From Bacteroidia bacterium (GTDB lineage Bacteria > Bacteroidota > Bacteroidia > J057): 64,000 bases of DNA. The position numbers were made by a program, and so were the translations under genes. Where the stretch lies: assembly GCA_041391665.1 (NCBI GenBank), contig JAWKNO010000003.1:186001-250000 (forward strand), written 5' to 3'. Shown one piece after another: positions 7,259 through 16,043 of this stretch (position 1 is the stretch's first letter; each line of letters begins with the position of its first letter). Under the pieces are notes generated by a model. The model ran no database searches, had not been told where the DNA came from, and saw only the letters and a program-made list of their open reading frames with translations.

Positions 7259-10000
7259 ATGCAAGAATATATACACGGAGCAAAATGGTGGAAATTTGAT
7301 TTCCACAACCACACACCAGCATCAAACGACTTTGGAAAAGGAGATGTAACTCATATGGCAATCACACCTGAAAATTGGTTGCTTATGTATATGACAGCAG
7401 GAATAGACTGCGTTGCAATTACTGACCACAATTCGGGCGAATGGATTGATAAATTAAAAACTGCATTGGCTGCAATGGAAGCCGTTGAACCAAAACCAGC
7501 GGGCTATAGAAAATTATATTTGTTTCCTGGTGTTGAAATATCAGCTTCTAGTAATACTCATATCCTTGCATTATTTGACATTTCGGCTGATACAAAAAAG
7601 ATACAAGCTCTTTTAGGAGCTGTTGGCTTCCCTTCTGATCAATTTGGAACTTCCGATGCAGTTACTGAAAAATCTGTTGAGTTAGTAATAAACGAAATTC
7701 ACAAAGCGGGTGGGATTGCAATTCCAGCCCACATCGACAAAGCAAGTGGCTTGTTTGTAAATCAATCAGGCAACACTTTAAAGCAGACTTTAGCAGTTGA
7801 AGGTCTATTGGCAATAGAATTAATCGACAAAGCTTTTGCAAAACCAGATGTGTACACCCAATCAAAACTTAGATTAGCAGAAGTAATTGGAACAGACAGC
7901 CACATTGCGGCACAAGTTGGAACAAATTTCACTTGGGTAAAAATGGGGGAACCTTCATTAGACGCACTTAAACTTGCTTTGCACGACAGAGAAGACGGTA
8001 TAATCAGGAAAGACGAAATCACAATTGACCCTAATTCAATTTCAAATCGATATTTCATAAAATCCCTTTCCGTAACAAATGGATTTAAAGCAGGAAACGG
8101 AACTCCATTAAAAACAGAATTTAGCCCTTGGCTTACTTCTGTTATTGGAGGTAGAGGTTCAGGAAAATCAACCATTATTAATTACCTGAGAATTGCCTTA
8201 GCACGTATAGACGAAATGCCAAATGAAGTTCAATCTGAGTTTGACAAGTTTAATCAAGTTGGACGCAAGAACGGCACAGGAATGCTTAGAAACGAAACAA
8301 TTATCGAAATTGAAATTTTCAAAGATGGAAAGTTGTACTTAATCAAATGGAACAACTCTTCACATACTCTCCAAGAGTTTGACAGTTCAACTGGAAATTG
8401 GAGTGCACCAATAACAATTTCAAACATCAAAGAACTGTTTCCAATACAAATTTTTAATCAGAAAGAGCTTTACGCACTAACGGGAAATCCATCAAAGCTA
8501 ATTGAATTGATTGATTCACAATTCGACAAACCAGCTTGGGAGGAAGCAAAAGAGTCATTAATTAATCAATGGATTTCTAAGCGTGCCCAAAAGCGTAAAC
8601 TTAATAATGCTATTTCAGAAGAAACAAATATTAGGGCACAATTAGGAACTGTAAACAATACAGTTGCTCTGTTTGAAAGTTCTGATTACAGAGAAACATT
8701 AAACAACTTCAATAAACTTACCGCAACTAATAAGTTTTTCTCAAATACAAATTCAGGTGTTTCAGGCTTTATATCACAGATTCAAAATGTAGTACAATCG
8801 GCTCCTGTAATAGAAGTACCTGAAACAATTGCTGATAAAGTTGTTGATGACTCATTGAGTTTCATACAAGAAATGAATTCTGCTCTTACCGGAGCAAAGG
8901 CAAAACTTGAAGAAGCTCTTCAACTATTAGAACCATATAGAGAAAATCTGCAAGGTCAATTAAACTCTCATTCTTGGTTTCAACAATTTGAATCTGCAAG
9001 ACAAGCGTATGCTGAAATTGCTGCTAGCATACAAGATTTAGGAACTGAAAATTACGAGACCTTAATTCAGCGTAGGTCAACATTAACAGAGAAGCTTAGT
9101 TTGATAGAATCTCAAAAAGCAGAACTTTCAGTTCTAAATTTAGGTCTTGAGGAACTTTACAACTCAATTATTGAAAAAGAGAAGGAATTAAGAGCAAAAC
9201 GTAATGATGTCATTTCAAGGTGGCGTGCTTTTGAAGATGCAGATAATCCATTTTTAATTATTGAATTGCAACCAATGGCTGACGTTGATAATGCAAATTC
9301 TACAATTAGAGAACTACTTCGTAAATCAGGTGGCGAATTTTCAAATGATATTTATGGAACTAATGATGATAATGGGCAATCTTGGGGCTTAATAGCAAGA
9401 ATAATAAACGAAGACGAAACTACAAGGTGGCAAAAAAGACAATCTGAAATAGAGAAATTCGTTTCTGCAACAGAAGCCGACAAAAAAAATCTTGATTTAC
9501 GTTTGGCAAGACACCTTGACTCTTTGAAGCAAAATACACCCGAGGACATTGACAGATTACTTGTTTGGGTTCCAGAAGACAAACTGATTTTGAAATTCAA
9601 AAAACAAGGCAGAGAGGAAGATATTCAAGCAGGTTCAGCAGGTGAAAGAACGGCAGGTATGTTAGGCTTGCTTTTAGCTTTAAATGATATTCCGCTAATT
9701 ATTGACCAACCTGAGGACGATTTAGACACTAAACTTATTTCCAATTTTGTTGTAGAGGGGTTCAAAAAGCTAAAGAAAAAAAGACAATTGGTGATTGTTA
9801 CTCACAATCCAAACATAACAGTAAATGCAAATTCTGACAATGTTGTCCATATGGACTTCGTTGGAGGACAAGTTGTAAAAGCTGGAAACAAAGCTCTTCA
9901 GGATAAAGACATTAGAAATGCTGTTTGTGAGGTAATGGAAGGTGGTAGAGAAGCGTTGAACAAACGCTATTTTAGAATTTCAAAAGCACTAAAGAAATGA
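7259..10000 (+). CDS. TrlF-like PHP-domain / SMC-type ATPase
   Basis: 913 aa. The N-terminal PHP phosphoesterase domain (~10-250) carries the metal-binding set: His16/His18 (F-H-N-H), Asp56-His57, Glu93, His101, His158 and Asp213/His215 (T-D-S-H). An ATPase follows with Walker A at 297-305 (G-G-R-G-S-G-K-S-T), a long coiled-coil middle (~500-660), then Walker B/D-loop at 811-822 (Asp816 in I-I-D-Q-P-E-D-D) and the switch His849 (V-T-H-N-P-N). This matches the TrlF-family AAA/SMC-like ATPases with a fused PHP domain, and the PHP metal site suggests an ATP-gated nuclease or phosphatase. Its A+T-rich setting next to a toxin-antitoxin pair and IS elements suggests a defence or mobile-element role, which is inferred. 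Confidence 0.85.
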   Translation: MQEYIHGAKWWKFDFHNHTPASNDFGKGDVTHMAITPENWLLMYMTAGIDCVAITDHNSGEWIDKLKTALAAMEAVEPKPAGYRKLYLFPGVEISASSNTHILALFDISADTKKIQALLGAVGFPSDQFGTSDAVTEKSVELVINEIHKAGGIAIPAHIDKASGLFVNQSGNTLKQTLAVEGLLAIELIDKAFAKPDVYTQSKLRLAEVIGTDSHIAAQVGTNFTWVKMGEPSLDALKLALHDREDGIIRKDEITIDPNSISNRYFIKSLSVTNGFKAGNGTPLKTEFSPWLTSVIGGRGSGKSTIINYLRIALARIDEMPNEVQSEFDKFNQVGRKNGTGMLRNETIIEIEIFKDGKLYLIKWNNSSHTLQEFDSSTGNWSAPITISNIKELFPIQIFNQKELYALTGNPSKLIELIDSQFDKPAWEEAKESLINQWISKRAQKRKLNNAISEETNIRAQLGTVNNTVALFESSDYRETLNNFNKLTATNKFFSNTNSGVSGFISQIQNVVQSAPVIEVPETIADKVVDDSLSFIQEMNSALTGAKAKLEEALQLLEPYRENLQGQLNSHSWFQQFESARQAYAEIAASIQDLGTENYETLIQRRSTLTEKLSLIESQKAELSVLNLGLEELYNSIIEKEKELRAKRNDVISRWRAFEDADNPFLIIELQPMADVDNANSTIRELLRKSGGEFSNDIYGTNDDNGQSWGLIARIINEDETTRWQKRQSEIEKFVSATEADKKNLDLRLARHLDSLKQNTPEDIDRLLVWVPEDKLILKFKKQGREEDIQAGSAGERTAGMLGLLLALNDIPLIIDQPEDDLDTKLISNFVVEGFKKLKKKRQLVIVTHNPNITVNANSDNVVHMDFVGGQVVKAGNKALQDKDIRNAVCEVMEGGREALNKRYFRISKALKK

Positions 10001-10169
10001 ATGACAAGGCAAAAGAAAGAAGCACAGCCACCAACAACTAAGTTTTCGCGTAGCGCCCAGCATGAAAACGCTGTTCCCCCCACCAAGTTAAGCCCCCATT
10101 CTCCCGAATAGCGAGCATCCGGTCGAAATACCCTGGGTTGAGGCACACAAGTTTCTGGTTGGACAAACA

Positions 10170-11198
10170 TCACGGCATCTCCACAACCGCCTCCATCCCA
10201 TCTGTCATACGGATGTCCCAGCCTTCTCCTTTGGAGGAGGAGATAAAATAGGCTTCCAGGCCCAATTCGGGGTGTTTCTCCAAAAACTCCCACGCCTGGT
10301 CAAATCCCATTACCATAAAAGCTGTGGCATATGCGTCGGCAGTTGCGCATTTTTCCGCCAAAACAGAAACGCTCAGCAAGGTATGATTGACCGGATATCC
10401 GGTGTGCGGATCTATCGTGTGGGCGTATTTCACCCCGTCCTTTACATAAAATTTCCGGTAATTGCCGGAAGTCGCCAGCGAACGGTTTTCCAGATTTGCA
10501 ATGGCAGACATGACGCTGATCCCCTCAATCTCCAGCGGCTGCTCAATACCCAGTGTCCACCACTTGCCTTCCGGATTTTTTCCTTTCGCCCTTACTTCTC
10601 CCCCAACCTCTATCATATAGTTTCTGATCCCCATTTTTTCAAAAAAGTCGGCCAGCACATCTACGGTATATCCCTGCGCAATAGCGTTAAAATCGAGTTG
10701 TATGCCGGGTTGCTTTTTTCTAAGGGTGTAAAATCTGCTCGCTTTATCCGAAGTACTGAGGGCTAATTGTGTGAATCCGACAAACTGCCTGACGGAGTCG
10801 AGATTGTTTACCTTTATTTCCGGCACTTTTTCGGGGCCAAATCCCCAGGCTCTGACAAGCGGCATCACCGTGGGATCAAACAGCCCATCTGTCAATCGAT
10901 ATACTTCCCCCGACTGCATCACCATTTCCCGAAAATGAACATCATCCGTTGAAAGCGAATCGTCGCGGTTGAACTGGCTGATGGTGGAATTTGGCTGATA
11001 CGTGGAAAGAGACTGGTCAATCACAGCAAAAATCGAGTCAATCGACGGTTGAAAATTCCGCCCCGCAGGATCCATGCAGGTAACAGAATAGCTGGTCCCC
11101 TGCGCGGGACCGGAGAACTGTAAAACCACTCCTTCCGGTTTATTTTCGCAGGAAACCAGCATCATACATATAGCGGCAACAGCCCAAAAGTTTTTCAT
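10170..11198 (-). CDS. apbE: ApbE-family FAD:protein FMN transferase, lipoprotein
   Basis: 342 aa. Signal peptide with lipobox L-V-S-C (Cys17), so anchored on the periplasmic face. ApbE hallmarks are F-D-P-T-V-M-P-L-V near 110, the D-F-N-A-I-A-Q-G-Y flavin site, V-G-G-E-V-R-A-K-G, and H-T-I-D-P-H-T-G-Y-P near 275. The enzyme transfers FMN from FAD to a Thr of target proteins such as Na+-NQR/RNF subunits; no such target gene is nearby. Last gene of a three-gene minus-strand operon, 10 bp after the Gfo/Idh gene, converging on the PHP-ATPase gene. Confidence 0.93.
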   Translation of the reverse strand: MKNFWAVAAICMMLVSCENKPEGVVLQFSGPAQGTSYSVTCMDPAGRNFQPSIDSIFAVIDQSLSTYQPNSTISQFNRDDSLSTDDVHFREMVMQSGEVYRLTDGLFDPTVMPLVRAWGFGPEKVPEIKVNNLDSVRQFVGFTQLALSTSDKASRFYTLRKKQPGIQLDFNAIAQGYTVDVLADFFEKMGIRNYMIEVGGEVRAKGKNPEGKWWTLGIEQPLEIEGISVMSAIANLENRSLATSGNYRKFYVKDGVKYAHTIDPHTGYPVNHTLLSVSVLAEKCATADAYATAFMVMGFDQAWEFLEKHPELGLEAYFISSSKGEGWDIRMTDGMEAVVEMP

Positions 11199-11208
11199 TC
11201 AGAAAAAT

Positions 11209-12819
11209 TTAGGCTACGCCGATTTCTTCCATCATACTTTGATCGATATTGGTAATACGTCTCGAAGCTGCGTCCCACTCTACTCTTCTTCCGGTACGAA
11301 CAGAAATCGTAGCCATATGGGCGGAAATTGCTTCTTCAAAACCCTGTTCAATACCACAGCTGGGGTTACCACCATGCCGGATACAGCTCAACCATTCGCG
11401 AATATGCAGGTGCGTAGGATCCACACGCTTTCCATCGCGGTAGGTATAGAGCAATCCTTTATTGGCGAAGTATGCAGCAGTCGCTGAGGTTACGCCATCC
11501 ACACCTTTGGCACGTGGATCATACACATACAAGGGCGTTTCAGGGGCAATGACTTTGTCTTTGAGCATGGCCTCGTACCGTGTCGAACGTGGGTCTGCAT
11601 ATACTGTCAGCGAATTGCTGATATCCATCGTAGCGTCGTGTCCCATGAGTAATGTGCCGCGGGAATACTGATTGCCCAAAGTCGCACTGTAAAGGAAGGT
11701 CATGCCTTTCTCTTTTCCAGGCTCCTGGCTGATGCCGGAGGTATATTCCGGGAATTCCATCACAACCTGAAATACGTCAGGCACCTCGCGACCGTCGCGG
11801 TGGGTATAGATTCCCCCTGAAGCCGTAACAGAAGCGGGAATACCCATTTTCAGGATGCAGTTCATCCGGTCGTAATCATGGGTAAGCAGGTCGCCCGAAA
11901 GTCCGGTTCCATAGGCCCACCATTTGCGCCAGCGGAAGAAATGTTCGGCATTATAGGGAATCGCCGGAGCATTGCCGAGAAACTGTTGCCAGTCAATGGT
12001 CTGCGGGCTTGCTTTTTCGTGAATCGTGTATTGCCATGCACCGTTGTCGTCATTTCGGTTGGTAGAGATCTGGATCAGGTTAATATGGCCCAGCACATTT
12101 TTGGCGATGATATCCTGTGCGGTAAGGAAACTCTGTGTTTGCCGATGCTGGTGTCCCACCTGAAAGACGATGCCCGAACTTTTGACGGTGTCGTACAGCT
12201 CGTAAGTTTCACCGACTTTGTGGGTCATACATTTTTCAACATAGACATGTTTGCCAGCACGTGCGGCGGCCATAGCCATCGGCGCGTGGTGATGGTCAGG
12301 CGTAGCAATGATCACCGCGTCGATATCACTGCTGGCAATCATATCTTCAAAACGCGCGTACCGCTTGGGCGTATTACCGTCCACACTTCCCGCATCAATG
12401 GCAGATTCGGCACGCACATCAAAGAGGTCGCATACGCCGGTAATGCGGATGTTGAGGTTTTCCTGTTCCATAAAATCTTTAAGACGGTTGTCATTCGGAT
12501 TTTTGGCGAGGGCCTCCTGCATATTCTTTTTCCATTCGCTGTTGGCAAATCCTGCGGCGCGCATGAGTTGTTCGCCGCGGATGCCGTAGCCCACAATCCC
12601 GATCCGGATAGGATCACCGGCCATGTCACCGGAAGGTGGCGGAGGCGCAGCCTGGATATTGAGTTCGTTGAGGATATTATTTTTGAGGGACTTGTCAGAG
12701 CTGTTTTTTGCCCAGGCACCAAGGCCGAAAAAACCCAGAACGGGCAGCGCAGCGAGGCCTTTGATCAGATCTCGTCTGCCGATTCCGGAGGAGGAATTTT
12801 GTTCTTTATGATTATCCAT
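11209..12819 (-). CDS. Gfo/Idh/MocA-family oxidoreductase, probably exported
   Basis: 536 aa. The N-terminus has a twin-arginine-like signal (G-R-R-D-L-I-K-G followed by a hydrophobic core and A-W-A). The NAD(P)-binding Rossmann start is I-R-I-G-I-V-G-Y-G-I-R-G at about residue 71, and the E-K-C-M-T-H-K motif (~195) corresponds to the family's E-K-P-x-A signature with Cys in place of Pro. The long C-terminal alpha/beta domain fits Bacteroidota and Planctomycetes members, which oxidise or modify sugars. It lies between DoxX and ApbE in one operon with short gaps. Substrate unknown. Confidence 0.92.
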   Translation of the reverse strand: MDNHKEQNSSSGIGRRDLIKGLAALPVLGFFGLGAWAKNSSDKSLKNNILNELNIQAAPPPPSGDMAGDPIRIGIVGYGIRGEQLMRAAGFANSEWKKNMQEALAKNPNDNRLKDFMEQENLNIRITGVCDLFDVRAESAIDAGSVDGNTPKRYARFEDMIASSDIDAVIIATPDHHHAPMAMAAARAGKHVYVEKCMTHKVGETYELYDTVKSSGIVFQVGHQHRQTQSFLTAQDIIAKNVLGHINLIQISTNRNDDNGAWQYTIHEKASPQTIDWQQFLGNAPAIPYNAEHFFRWRKWWAYGTGLSGDLLTHDYDRMNCILKMGIPASVTASGGIYTHRDGREVPDVFQVVMEFPEYTSGISQEPGKEKGMTFLYSATLGNQYSRGTLLMGHDATMDISNSLTVYADPRSTRYEAMLKDKVIAPETPLYVYDPRAKGVDGVTSATAAYFANKGLLYTYRDGKRVDPTHLHIREWLSCIRHGGNPSCGIEQGFEEAISAHMATISVRTGRRVEWDAASRRITNIDQSMMEEIGVA

Positions 12820-12850
12820 GATAGGTTATCGTTTGGGGTAAAAGGAAATG

Positions 12851-13411
12851 TCAGGCTACGGTTTCTTTTTCAGTCATTTTTGCTGCAACCGGTTCAGCAC
12901 TGGGAACAGATTCGCCACGGCGGAGGGCCAGCAACCTTTCAAGTCCGACATAAATACTGGTTGGGAAAGCATAGAGCACACCGAGGGCAAACATCTCAAT
13001 CAAGTTTTTATTGACAAACAAGTAACTACCTTCACTGGGCAGGGCATATTTGGCGCCGATGATTGCCGGGTGAGAAAGGTAGTACATAGCGAGGAGGACA
13101 ATGCCTCCAAGGGCAGCATAGCGGGCAAAAAGCCCGAGGATGAGACTCAGACCGATGATAATGAGTCCCCAGACGTTGACAAAATCTACAATATTGAGCA
13201 GCCAGGGCGTGCCAGCCATCGAATGGAAAATGCCGGCAAACCACCCCTGGGAATCCATGAGGTAACCAGAGGCCGACCAGTTGGGGTTCCAGAGTTTGAC
13301 CACGCCTTCGTAGAGGAAATGCCATCCAATGAGCATGCGCAGGATGACCAGCATACGCAACTGAAGTCGCGAGTATCGCGAGGAGTCGTTGAGTGCAGAT
13401 GTAGTATCCAT
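12851..13411 (-). CDS. DoxX-family integral membrane protein
   Basis: 186 aa. Four predicted membrane helices, with the DoxX signature around R-M-L-I-G-W-H-F-L-Y-E-G (~25-37) and conserved V-K-L-W following it. In this long form the loop after helix 1 holds W-x-x-S-G-Y, as in DoxX proteins that pair with secreted oxidoreductases in Bacteroidota. First gene of the operon with the Gfo/Idh oxidoreductase (31-bp gap) and apbE; DoxX may pass electrons between quinone and the exported enzyme, which is inferred. The 200 bp upstream hold no gene and end at the IS66 element. Confidence 0.88.
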   Translation of the reverse strand: MDTTSALNDSSRYSRLQLRMLVILRMLIGWHFLYEGVVKLWNPNWSASGYLMDSQGWFAGIFHSMAGTPWLLNIVDFVNVWGLIIIGLSLILGLFARYAALGGIVLLAMYYLSHPAIIGAKYALPSEGSYLFVNKNLIEMFALGVLYAFPTSIYVGLERLLALRRGESVPSAEPVAAKMTEKETVA

Positions 13412-13613
13412 AGTTAATCAGAATTGATAAATTGTTACGAACAAGGAAAGTAAAGTACAATTTTCCGGGGAGAGATTCAATGATATAAACCAAAAAGTAA
13501 AGAGTTTTTCGGAAGGCATCCGACATAACATGACCATTATATAAAGAGGATCAGAACCAGAAACGAAAACCCTTAAGGAGTCATCTCTTTGGTTGTATTA
13601 GAATAAGTTAAGC

Positions 13614-15097
13614 GTAACTACTTAGGTACTCAAGAGGGGGAAAAAGGAATTTTTCCCCTCAAACAAATCGGTAAGCTCGTTGAGGGCATTGCGGTTGCGT
13701 TTTCGGAGGGTGGATAAAAAGGAATAAATCCGACAAAAGCGATCCAGTCCGATTTTGGTTCGGAAGCAACCCGCATTTTTCTGTTTGACCTTCAGCGGTC
13801 GAATATCCCTTTCGGCCTGGTTATTGGTAAAAGGCACATCGGTTTGTGAGGCAAATAATAAGACGGCGGATTTAAATTTGTTTAGGCGGTTGTATAAATT
13901 CCTGCCCTTGGATTGTCGGGGTTTTCCGCGGAGATTTTTGATCGGCGGGGGTTCTTCCTTATTGGCACTTTTGCAGATGAGATCGTAGCGTCGCCAGAAG
14001 GGATCTTCCGGGGTGAGTTGCCAGGTCGGTTCAGTCTGGATTTTTTGATGTAGGGTGAAGAGCAGTCGTTGCATCCGGGCGGCCCAACGGGATCCATTTT
14101 CTTTCAACCCCTGAAGTTCCCGTACCAAATGCGCCCCACAAAGCGCATGTCGTATGTGTTCAAAAGAAAAATAGGGAGCCCAACAATCATGCACCAGTGT
14201 GCCCGAATATCCCGGTAAAATCGAGGCGTCTCCCAGCGCTTCCCGACCCCGCTTTTCATGCCCATAGACGTAGGTATAATCGGCGGTGCTGCTGGTATGC
14301 ACCCAGTGTAATTTCCCCGCCGTTCGCACCCCGGTCTCATCGGCATGAACCACCGCCGAGGCCGCAACTTGTGCCTTGATTTCGGCTTCTACCGGCGCCA
14401 GCCGCTCGTAGGCCTGACTCAGTGCCTGTTCCTGCGTATGATCGTTGATCGAATATCCATACAAATCCAGAAATAATTCACTCGTCCGCTGCCACGATAA
14501 ATGAAACTTCGTGTTTAATAAGGCCACCAGCGCCTTGACCCCGGAACCATATTGGACCGGCGACGACACCTCCTTCGGAAACGGTTGGTAGATCACCGAG
14601 CGGCATTTCGGGCACCGACATTCATACGACTGATACTCCCGCACATACAACGCTTGAACGGGCAAATCAAACACCTGACGACGGGCTGCCAGTTGGGGTT
14701 CCCCCCCCGCCAGACTTTCTCCACACTCACATCGATCCGGTATCAAGGCCACTACCTCATCTGCTTCTGCTACCATCTCCAGCGTGTGACCCTTATGACC
14801 TACCTGCCCCCCCGACTTCTTCCCTTTGCCTTTCTTCTTCGGCAGCACAATCTTCTTCCGAAATCCATCACTTGACGAGGGCTTCGAACTATTCCCACTG
14901 TTTTGGTCCAACTGCGCACGCAAACGCTTCACGTCCTCACTTAAGGATAACACCTGGGCCATTAATTCCCGTATTAACTCATGACAGCCTTCCAGCGTTT
15001 CGGGTAAGTTCATCTGCGCTCTTTTTATCTAATTTATTATTTTTTTTCAGGTCTCTCCTTTTTTTTTATTTCCTTGAGAGGGAACCTAAGTAGTTAC
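13614..15097 (-). mobile_element. IS66-family element, complete, 1484 bp
   Basis: Both ends read inward as GTAACTACTTAGGT (14 bp perfect, then partly conserved). They are flanked by an exact 8-bp direct repeat AGTTAAGC at 13606-13613 and 15098-15105, the target duplication size typical of IS66. There is a single tnpC-type gene and no tnpA/tnpB, as in the one-gene (ISBst12-like) subgroup. It sits between two outward-facing units and disrupts no recognisable gene. Confidence 0.95.
13622..15013 (-). CDS. tnpC: IS66-family transposase (TnpC)
   Basis: 463 aa. N-terminal leucine-rich coiled coil followed by N-S-G-N-S-S-K-P-S-S-S-D-G, a lysine-rich linker, and a cysteine zinc-finger-like region (C-E-C ... 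C-R-C-P-K-C). The DDE core shows Asp in V-H-A-D-E-T-G, Asp in L-V-H-D-C-W-A, and Glu in N-Q-A-E-R-D-I-R-P. These are the defining IS66 TnpC features. The stop codon lies inside the left inverted repeat. Full length, so potentially active. Confidence 0.96.
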   Translation of the reverse strand: MNLPETLEGCHELIRELMAQVLSLSEDVKRLRAQLDQNSGNSSKPSSSDGFRKKIVLPKKKGKGKKSGGQVGHKGHTLEMVAEADEVVALIPDRCECGESLAGGEPQLAARRQVFDLPVQALYVREYQSYECRCPKCRSVIYQPFPKEVSSPVQYGSGVKALVALLNTKFHLSWQRTSELFLDLYGYSINDHTQEQALSQAYERLAPVEAEIKAQVAASAVVHADETGVRTAGKLHWVHTSSTADYTYVYGHEKRGREALGDASILPGYSGTLVHDCWAPYFSFEHIRHALCGAHLVRELQGLKENGSRWAARMQRLLFTLHQKIQTEPTWQLTPEDPFWRRYDLICKSANKEEPPPIKNLRGKPRQSKGRNLYNRLNKFKSAVLLFASQTDVPFTNNQAERDIRPLKVKQKNAGCFRTKIGLDRFCRIYSFLSTLRKRNRNALNELTDLFEGKNSFFPLLST

Positions 15098-15206
15098 AGT
15101 TAAGCTAAACTTCTGTACTAAATTTTTGATACGAAGTCTTTTCATTGATCGGAAATTTTCCAAAATTAATAAAAAAAGAAATAAACGAAAGTTTACCTTA
15201 CCGAGA

Positions 15207-15237
15207 TTGCTTTCAAGGAATAATAGATGTATTTTTA
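15207..15237 (+). promoter_or_regulatory. Bacteroidota-type promoter
   Basis: TTG (15207-15209), 20-bp spacer, then TATTTTTA (15230-15237), a 7/8 match to TAnnTTTG. It lies 39 bp before the ATG at 15276 and would drive the hypothetical gene and the sensor kinase. Confidence 0.5.
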
Positions 15238-15275
15238 GATATCAAATATATTTAAAATTCAAAAATTATAAAAAT

Positions 15276-16034
15276 ATGGAAAACCCACATATTGAAAAAA
15301 TACTTGATTCAGCCCCCTTGATTAACATGTTGAATTTAGGGAACCCTGCCCTCTCTGATACTAGTCCGGGAGTGAAAGGTCTCATCTTAAAGCTGGAGAC
15401 GTCAAACGGTGAGTCCATTCTGAAAGTGGGTAGGCTATATCTTAATGACGATGCTACCTATGAAATTCAGTTTTCTCCTAAGGGACAAGTAACCCAATGG
15501 TTTGAGAATATTGTATTAGATATACCCATACCAGCCCGCGATCTTCACTTTTATGATAATACTGTAGAGTTTGGACTCACATTTTTTCCGACCCGCCAAA
15601 TCAATGACCTTCTTAATTATGGAGAGAGATCTACTACTACGGGAATCAAAATTACCCGAGGATTAACCTCTTTTCCTAATAAGCGACATACCAGCAACAA
15701 AAAGTCTATTTATATAATGAGAACCTATCGAACATTAGTTGCAAGGCCTGAGCCAGATCCTGTACGATCTGTTAGTGATTTAGAAGTAAATACCGGGCCT
15801 GTATCAGAAGACCAGGCGCTTTCGTTAGTTATAGCCCCCCCCTGCCCTCCGATTTGGAGAGAGCAAGAATTGCTTCGTGTTGCTGTAGAGACTTCCGAAC
15901 GCCAAGGAATGCCCATAACCTATGGACCAATTTATAAGATGAGCCCCTCATTAAAACTTAGGCTCGCCTTCGGCGATTTCTTTAAAAGTACCTGGAATAG
16001 TTTATTTGGGAAAAAAGCTGTAAACCGCAAATAG
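15276..16034 (+). CDS. Hypothetical protein upstream of sensor kinase
   Basis: 252 aa from the ATG at 15276. I chose this start because the upstream in-frame extension is A+T-rich and Lys-rich and lies across a promoter-like sequence. No signal peptide. Residues ~25-110 look like a beta-sandwich (alternating hydrophobic pattern with paired aromatic residues); residues ~170-215 are Pro-rich. I do not recognise the family. It ends 9 bp before the GTG start of the propeller kinase, so the two are probably co-transcribed. Confidence 0.7.
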   Translation: MENPHIEKILDSAPLINMLNLGNPALSDTSPGVKGLILKLETSNGESILKVGRLYLNDDATYEIQFSPKGQVTQWFENIVLDIPIPARDLHFYDNTVEFGLTFFPTRQINDLLNYGERSTTTGIKITRGLTSFPNKRHTSNKKSIYIMRTYRTLVARPEPDPVRSVSDLEVNTGPVSEDQALSLVIAPPCPPIWREQELLRVAVETSERQGMPITYGPIYKMSPSLKLRLAFGDFFKSTWNSLFGKKAVNRK

Positions 16035-16043
16035 AATGATTAT

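Noticed and set aside
11878..13014. Long plus-strand open frame opposite the Gfo/Idh oxidoreductase and DoxX genes
   Set aside because: It is antisense to two well-supported genes, has no recognisable domain and a composition expected of a shadow frame.
15126..15275. Upstream extension of the hypothetical gene before the sensor kinase
   Set aside because: The extension is Lys/Arg-rich, A+T-rich and covers a promoter-like sequence; the ATG at 15276 is the better start.
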